Source of the DNA: Actinomycetota bacterium
GTDB taxonomy: Bacteria > Actinomycetota > Actinomycetes > Actinomycetales > Microbacteriaceae
NCBI GenBank assembly: GCA_020161315.1
Contig: JAIUOH010000006.1
Coordinates: 39,578 to 103,577, forward strand
Direction: 5' to 3'
DNA: 64,000 nt
Shown: positions 1 through 9,718 of the stretch, in pieces
Position numbering within the stretch: the stretch's first letter is position 1
How the letters are laid out: each line of letters opens with the position of its first letter
Notes under the pieces: generated by a model
What the model was told of the DNA's origin: nothing
The model's database searches: none
Seen by the model: the letters and a program-made list of their open reading frames with translations, nothing else
Made by a program: the position numbers and the translations under genes

Positions 1-1862
1 AAACGGCGGGGGCGAGCGCCGCCCCATTCGACGGCAAGCTAACGTCTGCTCCTGTTGCAGTGACCGCCCGCGACGAGGTAGAGCTGCGTTTCGACAGCCA
101 CTTCCGCGTGCGCGGCAGCGGCGCCCACCGAGGCATCGTTACCGTGAAGTTCGACAAGGGTGACCCCATTGAGCTGCGCACCATCACCGCCGAAGAAGAG
201 TCGGCGCAGCCGCGCCTGCCCTTCACGGTTCCGGCGGGAGCGACACAGGCGACCGTCGAGTTCGCCTACACCGCGCCCGCGAGCGCCGGCTCATGGATGC
301 TTGACGACGTGCAGATCGTCAAGCCGCTCACCCCGCTCGCGAAAGATGCCCAGCCAGAAGCGATTGTCGACGTGTTCAGCGACGTGCAGGGCGCTGCCGG
401 AAACGTCAAACTGCAGAACCAGGTGCTGCCCGGCTTTCGCAATCTGCCCGGCGGTCGAGCGAGCACCGTCATCTCGAATGGTGACCTGACCAGCAACGGC
501 ACCGCCGCGCAGTACGACGACTACTTCAAAGCGTTCAACGCGGGCGGCGGCAACGACTACGGTACCAAGATCTCTACCATCGGCAACCACGAGTTCTACG
601 GCTCCGACGGGTCGGAGACTTACATCAAGCGGTTTCTCGACAAGACGGGCATGCGAGAACTCGGTGTCGCCGACTCCGCCTCACCGCACAAGGGTCTCTG
701 GGGTGAGACACTCGTCGACGGGACGTTGCCCGTGCTCTGGATCGGCAGCGAGCGTCACGAGTACCACGGAGGATCGGGCCCGTTCGTCGAGATCTGGGAC
801 GAACAGTACAACTGGCTGCGCGACCGGCTCGACCACTACCGCGAGAGCAACACCCCGGTGCTGTTGAGCGTGCACCACATCTTCGAGAACTCGGTCTCTG
901 GCTCGTACGCGAACCTCTACAAGCGCGAGTTCGGTGACGATCAGGAGCGCATGGAGCGTCTGCTCGCCGCATACCCGAACGTTACCGTGATGAGTTCGCA
1001 CACTCACTGGAGCCCGAAGCTGAACGACTGGAGCGTCGAGCAGCGCTTCGTGCCGACGGCCGACCACGCGCCGACGATCATCAATACCGCTGCCGTGACC
1101 ACGCAGTACGGCCCAAGCGGCGACTGGGGCGAGGCCGGTGTCGATGGGGCTGATCCCGCCGGCTTGCGCATCGCGCTCTACGAAGATCGCTTGCGAGCCA
1201 CGGTGTACGGTTTCAACGGTAGTGCCGAGCCCACCGAAATCAAGCACATCGATATTGCGCGGCCGACCGCTGCTCCCATTGCGCCCGCCGAACCCGAGGT
1301 TCAGGTGCCCGGGGCAGAGCCAGGTGTGCCGGTTTCGGTGAAGGCTGGCGACAAGTTGCAACTCGCGGGGAACGGGTTCAAACCGAGCGAAGCGCTTTCG
1401 CTCGAGCTGCGCGGCGGCCCAGTTTCGCTCAAGCTGCGCGGCGGCCCAGTTTCGCTCGGGGCGGTGACCGTCGATGACACCGGCGCCTTTGTCGCTGAGG
1501 TCACGGTGCCTGCAGACACCCAGCCAGGCGATTACACCATCGTCGTGCTGCGCGGCGGTGTGCCGGCTGCACAGCTGCCAATTGTGGTCGCCGCGGCCGA
1601 CGGTGGCGCCGATTCTGGTGCCGGTGGTGCCGACGCGGGTGCCGGTGGTGCCGACGGCACCGGCCCGGGCAAGAACGACGGCGCTGCCTCGAACGGTTCG
1701 GGCGCGAATTCAAGCGGAGGAAACCTCGTCACGACCGGTGGTCAGGGCGCAGTAGTGTTCGGCGCGCTCGGCGCACTCCTGCTCGGCGCGGGAGTCACAG
1801 TGTTGGTGATCCGCCTTCGCAAGACTGCGAACACCAGCAACCAGGACGCTGATTTCGAATAA
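1..1862 (+). CDS. Sortase-anchored metallophosphoesterase, 5' partial
   Basis: The reading frame is open to the first base of the window (first full codon at 3), so the true start and signal peptide lie upstream; the GTG at 60 is only an internal candidate. Calcineurin-like phosphoesterase motifs are visible in order: FSDVQG, NGDLTSNG, IGNHEFYG, LLSVHHIF and SSHTHWS. The first motif has D-x-Q where the family usually has D-x-H. A beta-sandwich-like region follows, then a Gly/Ala/Asp-rich linker, an LVTTG sorting-like motif, a hydrophobic segment and a basic tail. This is the layout of a cell-wall-anchored surface protein, so the enzyme probably acts outside the cell on phosphoesters. Substrate is unknown. 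Confidence 0.8.
   Translation, partial: TAGASAAPFDGKLTSAPVAVTARDEVELRFDSHFRVRGSGAHRGIVTVKFDKGDPIELRTITAEEESAQPRLPFTVPAGATQATVEFAYTAPASAGSWMLDDVQIVKPLTPLAKDAQPEAIVDVFSDVQGAAGNVKLQNQVLPGFRNLPGGRASTVISNGDLTSNGTAAQYDDYFKAFNAGGGNDYGTKISTIGNHEFYGSDGSETYIKRFLDKTGMRELGVADSASPHKGLWGETLVDGTLPVLWIGSERHEYHGGSGPFVEIWDEQYNWLRDRLDHYRESNTPVLLSVHHIFENSVSGSYANLYKREFGDDQERMERLLAAYPNVTVMSSHTHWSPKLNDWSVEQRFVPTADHAPTIINTAAVTTQYGPSGDWGEAGVDGADPAGLRIALYEDRLRATVYGFNGSAEPTEIKHIDIARPTAAPIAPAEPEVQVPGAEPGVPVSVKAGDKLQLAGNGFKPSEALSLELRGGPVSLKLRGGPVSLGAVTVDDTGAFVAEVTVPADTQPGDYTIVVLRGGVPAAQLPIVVAAADGGADSGAGGADAGAGGADGTGPGKNDGAASNGSGANSSGGNLVTTGGQGAVVFGALGALLLGAGVTVLVIRLRKTANTSNQDADFE
1401..1454 (+). repeat. 27-bp tandem duplication inside the phosphoesterase gene
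   Basis: Two adjacent 27-nt units (1401-1427 and 1428-1454) differ at one base. They encode LELRGGPVS followed by LKLRGGPVS, in frame, in the region between the enzymatic domain and the wall-anchor linker. Confidence 0.9.
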
Positions 1863-1881
1863 CGAGGATCGCTCCACCCAT

Positions 1882-1918
1882 ATGGCTGTGGCCCGGGCAT
1901 CGCCCGGGCCACAGCCAT
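1882..1918 (+). terminator. Rho-independent-type hairpin after the phosphoesterase
   Basis: Perfect 17-bp GC-rich inverted repeat (1882-1898 with 1902-1918) and a 3-nt loop, 20 nt after the stop codon. No clear T-run follows, as is common in high-GC actinobacteria. Confidence 0.75.
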
Positions 1919-2062
1919 TCTCGCGGTCACAAGTGGCCGACTCAGACGACCAGAGCCATACGAGGCAGTTCAGCTTGCTGTTTGACGGGATGACTATGCT
2001 GAGGAACAACGATCATGCAGGTTCTGCGGCGCGCTGGGTCAGAGGTTGAAGGGAGGGTCGCG

Positions 2063-2524
2063 ATGGATGCTCTTCATTCGATGATGACAAACCGATCGCC
2101 TCGTCTCCGCGGCCTGTTCGTGTTCGGGTTGCTGACTATGGTGATCGCCGGGCTGTTCGCAATGCACGTTCTCAGCATGTCGAGCCTGCAAGGGCATGCT
2201 TCCCCGACCATTGCGGCTAAGGCCCACCATGCCGCAGCCGTGGCAATGCCCGACGAAGCCATGTCAGCGGCCGTCTCAAATGAAGCAGTCACTGGGCCGC
2301 ACTGCGACCATGGGTGCGGGGAGCCTATACCGGGTCATTCGATCCTGATGATGGGGTGCATGTTCGCGCTCTTGGTCGGCGCGATTCTTCTGCTCGCTCC
2401 GCGGCTGCTGGGCCATGAGGGGCTGACACGGATGCTCGCCGTTCGGGCACTACCGGCGCTGGGTACGGTGCTGGCGCGAGCGCAGCCCCCTTCTCTCATC
2501 GTTCTGTCGATCAGTCGCACCTGA
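2063..2524 (+). CDS. DUF6153-type small membrane protein
   Basis: The product has about 153 residues, with one membrane segment near the N-terminus (LFVFGLLTMVIAGLFAMHVL) and a second near residue 100 (ILMMGCMFALLVGAILLLAP). Between them is a His/Met-rich outer segment containing HCDHGC. I chose ATG 2063 rather than the longer ATG 2015 because a strong ribosome-binding site (GGGAGG, 2051-2056) precedes it. Length, topology and the DUF305 gene next door fit the DUF6153 family, which commonly sits beside DUF305 genes. A role in metal (possibly copper) handling is inferred from the His/Cys/Met content and neighbour only. Confidence 0.7.
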   Translation: MDALHSMMTNRSPRLRGLFVFGLLTMVIAGLFAMHVLSMSSLQGHASPTIAAKAHHAAAVAMPDEAMSAAVSNEAVTGPHCDHGCGEPIPGHSILMMGCMFALLVGAILLLAPRLLGHEGLTRMLAVRALPALGTVLARAQPPSLIVLSISRT

Positions 2525-2638
2525 GTCGCTCTGCGGTGCTCTTGGACCATTGGGTTCGGGGTGCCAGTCTGTCGCGCCCAGTCCGGGGTTCCGATAGACC
2601 ACGACTCTTCATTCGACTAACGAAAGGACAACCTCATT

Positions 2639-3256
2639 ATGCGTATTCGCATGCTTGCGCTGGCTTCGACCGCGCTTATTACCGCTCTTGCACTCACTGG
2701 CTGCGGGCAAAACGACAACCCCGGAATGTCTGAAATGGATCAGGGTTCGTCGCATTCCAGCCCTTCCCCTTCCGAGGCCGACGCGGATTTCAACGCTGCC
2801 GACGAGATGTTCGTGACGATGATGATCCCGCACCATCAGCAGGCCATCGAGATGGCCGATCTGATCCTCGGCAAGGACGGCATCGATGAACGGGTGGTCG
2901 CCCTCGCTCAGCAGATCAAGGATGCCCAGGGACCCGAGATTGAAACGATGCAGGGCTGGCTGCAGGAGTGGGGCCTACCCTCGCCCGACACGTCTGCGGG
3001 CGGGATGCACGGCATGGATCATGGTGGCGGCATGATGTCCGAAGAAGACATGACCGCAATGGCGACCGCAACCGGCGTCGAGGCGACCCGACTGTTTCTG
3101 CAGGGCATGATCGAGCACCATAACGGCGCAATCACTATGGCCGAGGCCGAGCTTGACGGCGGTCAGAATCCGAATTCGCTGAAACTGGCGCAGCAGGTCA
3201 TCGACGGCCAGAGGGCCGAGGTCGTCACGATGCAAGAAATGCTGAACAGCCTGTAG
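2639..3256 (+). CDS. DUF305 family lipoprotein
   Basis: A lipoprotein signal ending in LTGC is followed by a Ser/Pro-rich linker and a four-helix, ferritin-like DUF305 domain. Both diagnostic His/Met helices are present: MMIPHHQQAIEMAD and MIEHHNGAITMAEAEL, separated by a Met/His-rich loop (GGMHGMDHGGGMMS). The ATG follows a GAAAGGA ribosome-binding site. The protein should be anchored on the outer face of the membrane. DUF305 proteins are often found with copper-resistance genes, so metal binding by the His/Met residues is a reasonable inference. It lies 114 nt downstream of the DUF6153 gene, probably in one transcription unit. Confidence 0.85.
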   Translation: MRIRMLALASTALITALALTGCGQNDNPGMSEMDQGSSHSSPSPSEADADFNAADEMFVTMMIPHHQQAIEMADLILGKDGIDERVVALAQQIKDAQGPEIETMQGWLQEWGLPSPDTSAGGMHGMDHGGGMMSEEDMTAMATATGVEATRLFLQGMIEHHNGAITMAEAELDGGQNPNSLKLAQQVIDGQRAEVVTMQEMLNSL

Positions 3257-3264
3257 CCGCGGCT

Positions 3265-3305
3265 GGCGTGGGAGCCCGGCCGCTACTGGCCCGGGCTCCC
3301 ACGCC
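3265..3305 (+). terminator. Hairpin terminator after DUF305
   Basis: Perfect 15-bp inverted repeat (3265-3279 with 3291-3305) with an 11-nt loop, starting 9 nt after the DUF305 stop codon. Confidence 0.8.
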
Positions 3306-3620
3306 ATGTTGCTGCTCGTGCTGCCTGTCTGAACCGCGCCAATGCAGAGGGCACTACGGAAGGTCCGATCGGCAGCTCGACTGATCGGCGATACACGCGA
3401 GACTTCGCCGGGCTACCAACTGCGCCGAACAGAATATGAGCGAAGCAGCTTCTCCGGGCAACGCGAGAGCCCCTACTCGCCAACTCGCCAGGGAGCAGGG
3501 ACGTCTCTCACAGAATGTAGGCAGAATGTGGGCAGAATGTGGGCAAGCCGAGCTTCAGCGGCAAAACGAAAGCCCCTACTGACCCATGTTTCCTAAGGCA
3601 GTAGGGGCAAGCATCAAAAG
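3306..3620. other. Gene-poor stretch between DUF305 and tRNA-Arg; possible integrase-tail remnant
   Basis: No convincing intact gene. A short open frame (3342-3596, plus strand) ends in TECRQNVGRMWASRAS, a tail-like sequence reminiscent of actinobacterial tyrosine-integrase C-termini that end next to tRNA genes; this is weak recollection-based inference. The stretch also holds an 11-bp triple repeat (3512-3544) and a perfect 10-bp hairpin (3572-3581 with 3599-3608). Confidence 0.35.
3512..3544 (+). repeat. Three tandem 11-bp repeats
   Basis: Units AGAATGTAGGC, AGAATGTGGGC, AGAATGTGGGC run head to tail 77 nt before the tRNA gene. Confidence 0.85.
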
Positions 3621-3693
3621 TGCCCCAGATAGGAATCGAACCTACGACACCTTCTTTAGGAGAGAAGTGCTCTATCCACTGAGCTACTGAGGC
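3621..3693 (-). tRNA. tRNA-Arg (anticodon CCU)
   Basis: Read on the minus strand, the 73-nt gene begins GCCTCAG and ends CTGGGGC plus discriminator A, forming an acceptor stem with two G-U pairs. The D arm, the anticodon stem CTTCT/AGAAG around loop CTCCTAA, and the T arm GTTCGATTC are all present. The loop gives anticodon CCU (arginine, codon AGG). CCA is not encoded. This tRNA is a frequent integration target for actinobacterial elements. Confidence 0.95.
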
Positions 3694-3711
3694 GAACTAG
3701 TCAAGCATAGC

Positions 3712-3744
3712 GAAAAGGCGCCGCCTGTTGGCGACGCCTTCTCG
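3712..3744 (-). terminator. Hairpin terminator after the NlpC/P60 gene
   Basis: Inverted repeat of about 14 bp with two mismatches or wobbles and a 4-5 nt loop, lying 14 nt downstream of the stop codon of the minus-strand hydrolase gene. Confidence 0.55.
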
Positions 3745-3757
3745 TGAAGTCTGGTGG

Positions 3758-4480
3758 TTAGCCTACGCGAACCACGAACTCGGGGGTGCCGTAGTGGAAC
3801 GCACCCGAGATCACGGTCGTGTCAGCGTCACCGTTCCAGCCACCGTGAACTGCCATGCCGTTGCCGATGTAGATAGCAACGTGCGGTGCGCCCGGCCAGC
3901 CGAGAATGTCACCGGGCGCGTACTCGCCCGAAGTCACGAGCGTGCCGAAGTTACGGAACGACGAGACACCGAGGTCGGGGCCACCCTGATCGCGACGAGT
4001 CACCATACCGATGGCAGCGAGCGAGTTCTGCACGAGATCGGTGCAGTCCTGCGGCTCCGACTGGCCAACCTGCGCAAGCGCGGCAGCAACAAGACCCTCA
4101 GCGCCTACGCCTGCGGGAATATCAACGCGGTGCTTCAGGCTGGCTGCGGTGGCCTCTCCAGCGGCAGGAACCACCACTGGCAGAGGCTGCTCTTCAGCCG
4201 AAGGAATCTGGGCCGGCACGGAAACCTCTCCGAGAGAGCTGGTGCTCAGCGACTGCGCGTAAGCGGCGCGTGCGTTTACAACTGCGCCCTCGCTCGGCGT
4301 TGCCGCGTACGCGGGCAGCGCGAACACGCCAACCATGGCGGCGCTCACAAGGCCAGCGCCGAGCATGCGTGCGGTGCGCTTGAGTGAGCGCTTCTGCGAA
4401 GCCTGACCGTGCGAAGCGAGAGCCTTCGGGGTCACTACGTCAGTACCGGGAGTCTGAGCTTTGCCGGGAGTCTGAATCAC
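3758..4480 (-). CDS. Secreted NlpC/P60-type peptidoglycan hydrolase
   Basis: About 240 residues from a GTG start. A long basic N-region leads into a hydrophobic signal segment (MLGAGLVSAAMVGVFALPAYA) with an AYA cleavage site. An Ala/Pro-rich linker and a C-terminal NlpC/P60-like domain follow. The candidate catalytic cysteine is in SEPQDCTDLVQ and the candidate histidine in PHVAIYIGNG. Such enzymes cleave peptide stems of the cell wall during growth or division. The gene is monocistronic. No c-di-AMP (ydaO-type) riboswitch, common before such genes in actinobacteria, could be recognised in the leader. Confidence 0.8.
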   Translation of the reverse strand: MIQTPGKAQTPGTDVVTPKALASHGQASQKRSLKRTARMLGAGLVSAAMVGVFALPAYAATPSEGAVVNARAAYAQSLSTSSLGEVSVPAQIPSAEEQPLPVVVPAAGEATAASLKHRVDIPAGVGAEGLVAAALAQVGQSEPQDCTDLVQNSLAAIGMVTRRDQGGPDLGVSSFRNFGTLVTSGEYAPGDILGWPGAPHVAIYIGNGMAVHGGWNGDADTTVISGAFHYGTPEFVVRVG

Positions 4481-4733
4481 GAGTAACTTGCCTTACGTCT
4501 TACGAACAATGCTGATCAATCGACCTGAGTCGAAAACCTCCGATAAGCCTAACCGAAGATCACGAAATTGTCACACCTTGGTTACGAATCGAACACAACG
4601 GGCCGCGATCCCTTTGTTTTCAACAAATTTTCAATGTCGGTAGTTCGACGTCAAATAAAGTTTCAATACAAACTTGAAGGTTCGGGATCGCGGCAGGCCC
4701 CTGTCGCGCGTTTCTCTCACACGCGTAGGAGCA

Positions 4734-6107
<1,374 letters not shown>

Positions 6108-6228
6108 CTATCAACTCCATCAGTGGTGTGCCTGGCGGCACCCATCGATTTCAGGGACTAGTAATACGGAACAAGAAAGGTCGGCAACGAGCATTGGGCG
6201 AGGATCGCGCCCGCACGCTGTCGCCGCG

Positions 6229-6939
6229 TTACATCACGCGCGCAACGAACACATGCGCGGCGGTGTGGGCGGGCAGCTCGATCGGGATGGGATCTGCACT
6301 GTCTGCGGGGTCGACCTCGATGCGCACAGCGCCGTCGCGGTACTCAAATTCGGCCATTGCCCCGGGGCGCAGACCAGCCTGATCAAAAAGGCGCAGTTGC
6401 TCGGGGTCGACCTGTGCGGGCTCGGCGAGGCGCCTCACGCGGGCACGAACCCGCTCAGAGCCGTCATCAAACAGCGAGAGGGCGCTCACAACCCCCGCAT
6501 GAAACGGCGCAGTGGGTCTTGCGCCGAGTTCTTCAAGGCCAGGAATCGGGTTGCCATAGGGCGACTCGACCGGGTTATCGAGCATACCGAGCAGCTTACG
6601 CTCGACCTGCTCGCTCATCACATGCTCCCAACGGCACGCCTCTTCGTGCACGAACTCCCACTCGAGGCCGATCACGTCGGCGAGTAGTCGCTCAGCGAGG
6701 CGATGCTTGCGCATCACGCGCACAGCCTTGGCGCGCCCCTCGTCGGTCAGCTCAAGGTGCCGGTCATTGCTGACCACGACGAGGTCATCTCGCTCCATGC
6801 GCGCCACTGTTTGTGACACAGTGGGACCAGAGTGACCGAGACGCTCAGAGATGCGGGCACGAAGGGGCACAACGCCCTCTTCTTCAAGCTCAAGGATTGT
6901 GCGCAGGTACATCTCAGTCGTATCGATCAGATCAGCCAC
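6229..6939 (-). CDS. DtxR/IdeR-family metal-dependent repressor
   Basis: About 236 residues: an N-terminal winged helix (TTEMYLRTILELEEEG, then SGPTVSQTVARMERDDLV), a dimerisation and metal-binding domain (HRLAERLLADVIGLEWEFVH, EACRWEHVMSEQVE) and an SH3-like C-terminal domain. The Cys/Glu/His metal-site residues of DtxR (EEACRWEHVMS) are conserved. Members bind Fe(II) or Mn(II) and repress metal-uptake genes. I set the start at the GTG ending at 6939 because a CGGAGGT ribosome-binding site (6944-6950) overlaps the GTG at 6945 and is properly spaced only for the downstream one. It is divergent from serC. Confidence 0.9.
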   Translation of the reverse strand: MADLIDTTEMYLRTILELEEEGVVPLRARISERLGHSGPTVSQTVARMERDDLVVVSNDRHLELTDEGRAKAVRVMRKHRLAERLLADVIGLEWEFVHEEACRWEHVMSEQVERKLLGMLDNPVESPYGNPIPGLEELGARPTAPFHAGVVSALSLFDDGSERVRARVRRLAEPAQVDPEQLRLFDQAGLRPGAMAEFEYRDGAVRIEVDPADSADPIPIELPAHTAAHVFVARVM

Positions 6940-7048
6940 TGGCACCTCCGCTGCATGCTTCTTTACTTTCCTACCCTATGCCATCCGGCTGCGGCCCCCT
7001 GAGAGAGCCCTCCCAGCCGGCCCCTGAGAGCTTGTCCCCTCCGCCCCC

Positions 7049-7067
7049 CCCTGAGCTTGTCGAAGGG
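7049..7067. repeat. REP-like motif in the DtxR-serC intergenic region
   Basis: The 19-bp motif CCCTGAGCTTGTCGAAGGG matches a short intergenic repeat type found widely dispersed in bacterial genomes. A partial variant (CCCCTGAGAGCTTGTCCCC) lies just upstream at 7021-7039, so the repeat appears to have been partly duplicated here. Confidence 0.6.
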
Positions 7068-7123
7068 TGCGGAAAGATGATCCCGCGCGAAGACCATCGC
7101 CACGCGCGCCCTAAAATAGATCT

Positions 7124-8242
7124 ATGGCCGACATCACCATTCCCGCTGCCCTCTTGCCCGCCGACGGACGATTTGGCTGCGGCCCGTCGAAGGTGCGTGA
7201 CGAGCAGATCGCTTTTCTCGCTTCGCTGCAGCCCTCGGTGCTTGGCACCTCGCACCGTCAGGCACCCGCAAAGAACCTCGTTGGCAGCGTTCGCGAAGGG
7301 CTCGCCGAGCTCTTCCGCGCACCCGAGGGCTACGAGGTGCTGCTCGCTAACGGCGGCGCAACCACGTTCTGGGATACCGCGGTGCACTCGCTCATCGAGC
7401 GCCGCAGCCAGCACCTCGCGTTTGGTGAGTTCGGCGCAAAGTTTGGCACCGCGGCTGCCGCGGCTCCGTGGCTCGAGGCACCTGACGTTCGCAAGGCAGA
7501 CGCGGGATCGCGCAGCGAAGCTGCACCCATCGATGGCATCGACGTCTACGCGTACCCGCAAAACGAGACCTCGACTGGTGTGATGGCCGAGGTGCGCCGC
7601 GTGCACGGCGACGCCGGCGCGCTCACCGTGGTCGACGCGACGAGCGCCGCGGGCGGCCTCGACTTCGACGCGTCAGAGACCGACGTCTACTACTTCTCAC
7701 CGCAGAAGAACTTCGCGAGCGACGGCGGTATCTGGTTCGCACTCGTCTCGCCCGCGGCAATCGAGCGCATCGAGCGCATCGCTGCGTCGGGCCGCTACAT
7801 TCCCGAGACGCTCAGCCTCGCTGGCGCGGTTGCGAACTCGCGCCAGAATCAGACGCTGAACACCCCTGCCCTCGCGCCGCTCGCAATGATGGACGAGCAG
7901 GTGCGCTGGATGAACGCAAACGGCGGCCTCTCATGGGCTGCCGCCCGCACCGCCGAGAGCGCTGCTGTGCTCTACGACTGGGCCGAGCGCACTTCTGTGG
8001 CGACACCGTTTGTGGCCGATGCCGCACACCGTTCGAACGTCGTCGTAACGATCGACTTCGACGAGAGCATTGACGCAGCCGCGATCTCCGCGGCGTTGCG
8101 CGCAAACGGCATCGTCGACACTGACCCGTACCGCAAGCTGGGCCGCAACCAGCTGCGCATTGCGACCTTCACGGCGATCGAGCCAGACGACGTGCGCGCG
8201 CTCACCGGCTGCATCGACTACGTGCTCGAGCGCCTCAGCTAA
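7124..8242 (+). CDS. serC: Phosphoserine aminotransferase
   Basis: The 372-residue product is of the short actinobacterial SerC type (fold-type I, class V aminotransferase). The PLP lysine is Lys195 in YFSPQKNFASDGG; the phosphate-binding and substrate motifs GCGPSKVR and SHRQAPAKN are near the N-terminus and NGGATTFWD follows. It converts 3-phosphohydroxypyruvate plus glutamate to phosphoserine in serine synthesis and may also serve pyridoxine synthesis. It is transcribed divergently from the DtxR gene and ends at a long hairpin. Confidence 0.95.
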   Translation: MADITIPAALLPADGRFGCGPSKVRDEQIAFLASLQPSVLGTSHRQAPAKNLVGSVREGLAELFRAPEGYEVLLANGGATTFWDTAVHSLIERRSQHLAFGEFGAKFGTAAAAAPWLEAPDVRKADAGSRSEAAPIDGIDVYAYPQNETSTGVMAEVRRVHGDAGALTVVDATSAAGGLDFDASETDVYYFSPQKNFASDGGIWFALVSPAAIERIERIAASGRYIPETLSLAGAVANSRQNQTLNTPALAPLAMMDEQVRWMNANGGLSWAAARTAESAAVLYDWAERTSVATPFVADAAHRSNVVVTIDFDESIDAAAISAALRANGIVDTDPYRKLGRNQLRIATFTAIEPDDVRALTGCIDYVLERLS

Positions 8243-8262
8243 TCGCACTACCTACAGTGAAT

Positions 8263-8332
8263 GTATATATGGCTAGCGAATGCGCCCCAAAAATACCGTT
8301 TGTAAGGGGCACATTCGCTAGCTCCATATACA
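8263..8332. terminator. 70-nt imperfect inverted repeat between convergent genes
   Basis: Arms 8263-8288 and 8307-8332 pair at 22 of 26 positions around an A/T-rich loop. The position between serC (plus) and DUF3027 (minus) suggests a bidirectional terminator. Confidence 0.65.
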
Positions 8333-8439
8333 CTCGGCGAGCCGACCCTCGTGGTTTCACAATCGCTGAGGTAACCTCAGTGGGCCGAACTCAGTAAGCG
8401 GAGCCCAGTGGGGCGCATCAGCGAGCCGAAGCGACCGAA

Positions 8440-9348
8440 CTACTCTTCTTCGTCGTCGTGCTCGAAGTCGACCTCGTCGTGCGAGTGATCGTGCAGGTCG
8501 TGCTCGTCCATCTCGGTGAAGCCGTCTTCGTCGGCGTCATCTTCGTCGGTGTCATCATCATCATCTGCATCAGCGTCGTCTGAGAGGTCGTCGGCCTCAT
8601 CGTCGTCATCAGATTCTTCGGAGTCGTCGTCTTCGTCAAGGTCGACGCCGTCGATCTCGTCGTCGAAGTCACTGAAGTCGTTCTCGAGCAGATCTTCGTC
8701 TGGCTCAACATCGTCTTCTTCGGTGAGCTCGGCGGCAGCGGCCTCAGCCTCGGCTGCCTCTTCAACTGCCTGGCGCGCCTGTGCCTCACGGTACTGCGCG
8801 AGGCGCACCGACCACGGCACCCACTCGGGTGCGGTCACCGCACCGGCACCGGGCAGCAGCTCGACCTCGAGCACGTTGACGGGTGATTCTTCGTCGACGC
8901 GCGAGAGGGTGGCAGCCCAGCGCCAGCCAGGGTAGCCAGGCAGGCGGCACTCAAAATAGAGCGTCAGCACGTGCTGTTCATGCACCTCGTGGCCGTCTTC
9001 GGCACCGATAGTCTGCGCTTCGGTGATCTCGGCGAGCGCTTGCCGGGCAACGTCGCGCGACGCGAGCAGCACCTCGTCTGGCTCAAACACGATCGGCTCG
9101 GACTCAGCAACAACCTCGGCCTCGGCGGCTTCAGCGGCTACCTCAGCTGGCTCGACCAACTCATCCGCGCCGACGACCACTTCGGAGCCCTCGACAGGCT
9201 CAACATCCGAGGGCTCGTCTAGCGGCTCAGCTGCCGAAGCTTCGCTCATCTCGACAGGCTCGATGGGCAAAGCAGCAGCTTCACCGGTCACCTCAGCCTC
9301 AACGACCTCGACCACTTCAGGCTGCACTTCTTCAGGCAACTCAGACAT
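8440..9348 (-). CDS. DUF3027 protein with an extreme acidic tail
   Basis: About 302 residues from the ATG ending at 9348. An acidic Glu/Val/Ala-rich N-terminal linker precedes the DUF3027 core (HVLTLYFECRLPGYPGWRWA, then EWVPWSVRLAQYREAQ). The C-terminal ~90 residues are almost entirely Asp/Glu/Ser and end in a His/Asp/Glu-rich segment. The start codon overlaps the stop of the upstream cold-shock gene by 8 nt, so translation is probably coupled; this pairing is typical of Microbacteriaceae. Function is unknown; the acidic tail could mimic nucleic acid or bind cations. Confidence 0.85.
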   Translation of the reverse strand: MSELPEEVQPEVVEVVEAEVTGEAAALPIEPVEMSEASAAEPLDEPSDVEPVEGSEVVVGADELVEPAEVAAEAAEAEVVAESEPIVFEPDEVLLASRDVARQALAEITEAQTIGAEDGHEVHEQHVLTLYFECRLPGYPGWRWAATLSRVDEESPVNVLEVELLPGAGAVTAPEWVPWSVRLAQYREAQARQAVEEAAEAEAAAAELTEEDDVEPDEDLLENDFSDFDDEIDGVDLDEDDDSEESDDDDEADDLSDDADADDDDDTDEDDADEDGFTEMDEHDLHDHSHDEVDFEHDDEEE

Positions 9349-9718
9349 CGAAGTCGTCCGCCACGCGGCGCAGCATGGTTGCGAGCTGACGTGATCCTTG
9401 TCGCTCTGGGTACTGGCCATGCTTCAAACGGCCGCCGACCGCGTCAAGCAACTTCACGAGATCTTCGATAATGATCGCCATCTCGTCTGCAGACTTGCGG
9501 TCGCGCTTCGCGGCGCGCGGGGTGTCGAGCACGCGCACCGAGAGCGCCTGCGGGCCGCGACGTCCGTCGGCTACCCCATACTCGAGCCGGGTGCCCTGAG
9601 TCACCTCGGTACCTTCGGGCAGCACCGAAGCGTGCAAGAAGACCTGCTCGCCGTCGTCGCCCTGAATGAACCCGAAGCCCTTTTCTTCGTCGTAGAACCT
9701 GACCTTGCCGGTGGGCAT
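9341..9718 (-). CDS. Cold-shock domain protein with C-terminal extension
   Basis: About 125 residues. The N-terminal ~65 residues form a cold-shock domain (MPTGKVRFYDEEKGFGFIQ, then VFLHASVLPEG), a single-strand nucleic-acid-binding OB fold with the RNP1 motif KGFGFI. The remaining ~60 residues are a helical extension beginning DRKSADEMAIIIEDLVKLL that is absent from ordinary CspA. I used the ATG ending at 9718, with AAAGGA just upstream, because it begins exactly at the domain; a longer frame would add 15 unrelated residues. It is coupled to DUF3027. Confidence 0.9.
   Translation of the reverse strand: MPTGKVRFYDEEKGFGFIQGDDGEQVFLHASVLPEGTEVTQGTRLEYGVADGRRGPQALSVRVLDTPRAAKRDRKSADEMAIIIEDLVKLLDAVGGRLKHGQYPERQGSRQLATMLRRVADDFDV

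Noticed and set aside
3728-4387. Plus-strand 219-codon frame opposite the NlpC/P60 gene.
   Set aside because: The minus strand encodes a signal peptide and catalytic motifs; the plus frame does not.
4481-4700. Possible c-di-AMP (ydaO-type) riboswitch before the NlpC/P60 gene.
   Set aside because: The conserved riboswitch segments could not be found in the leader.
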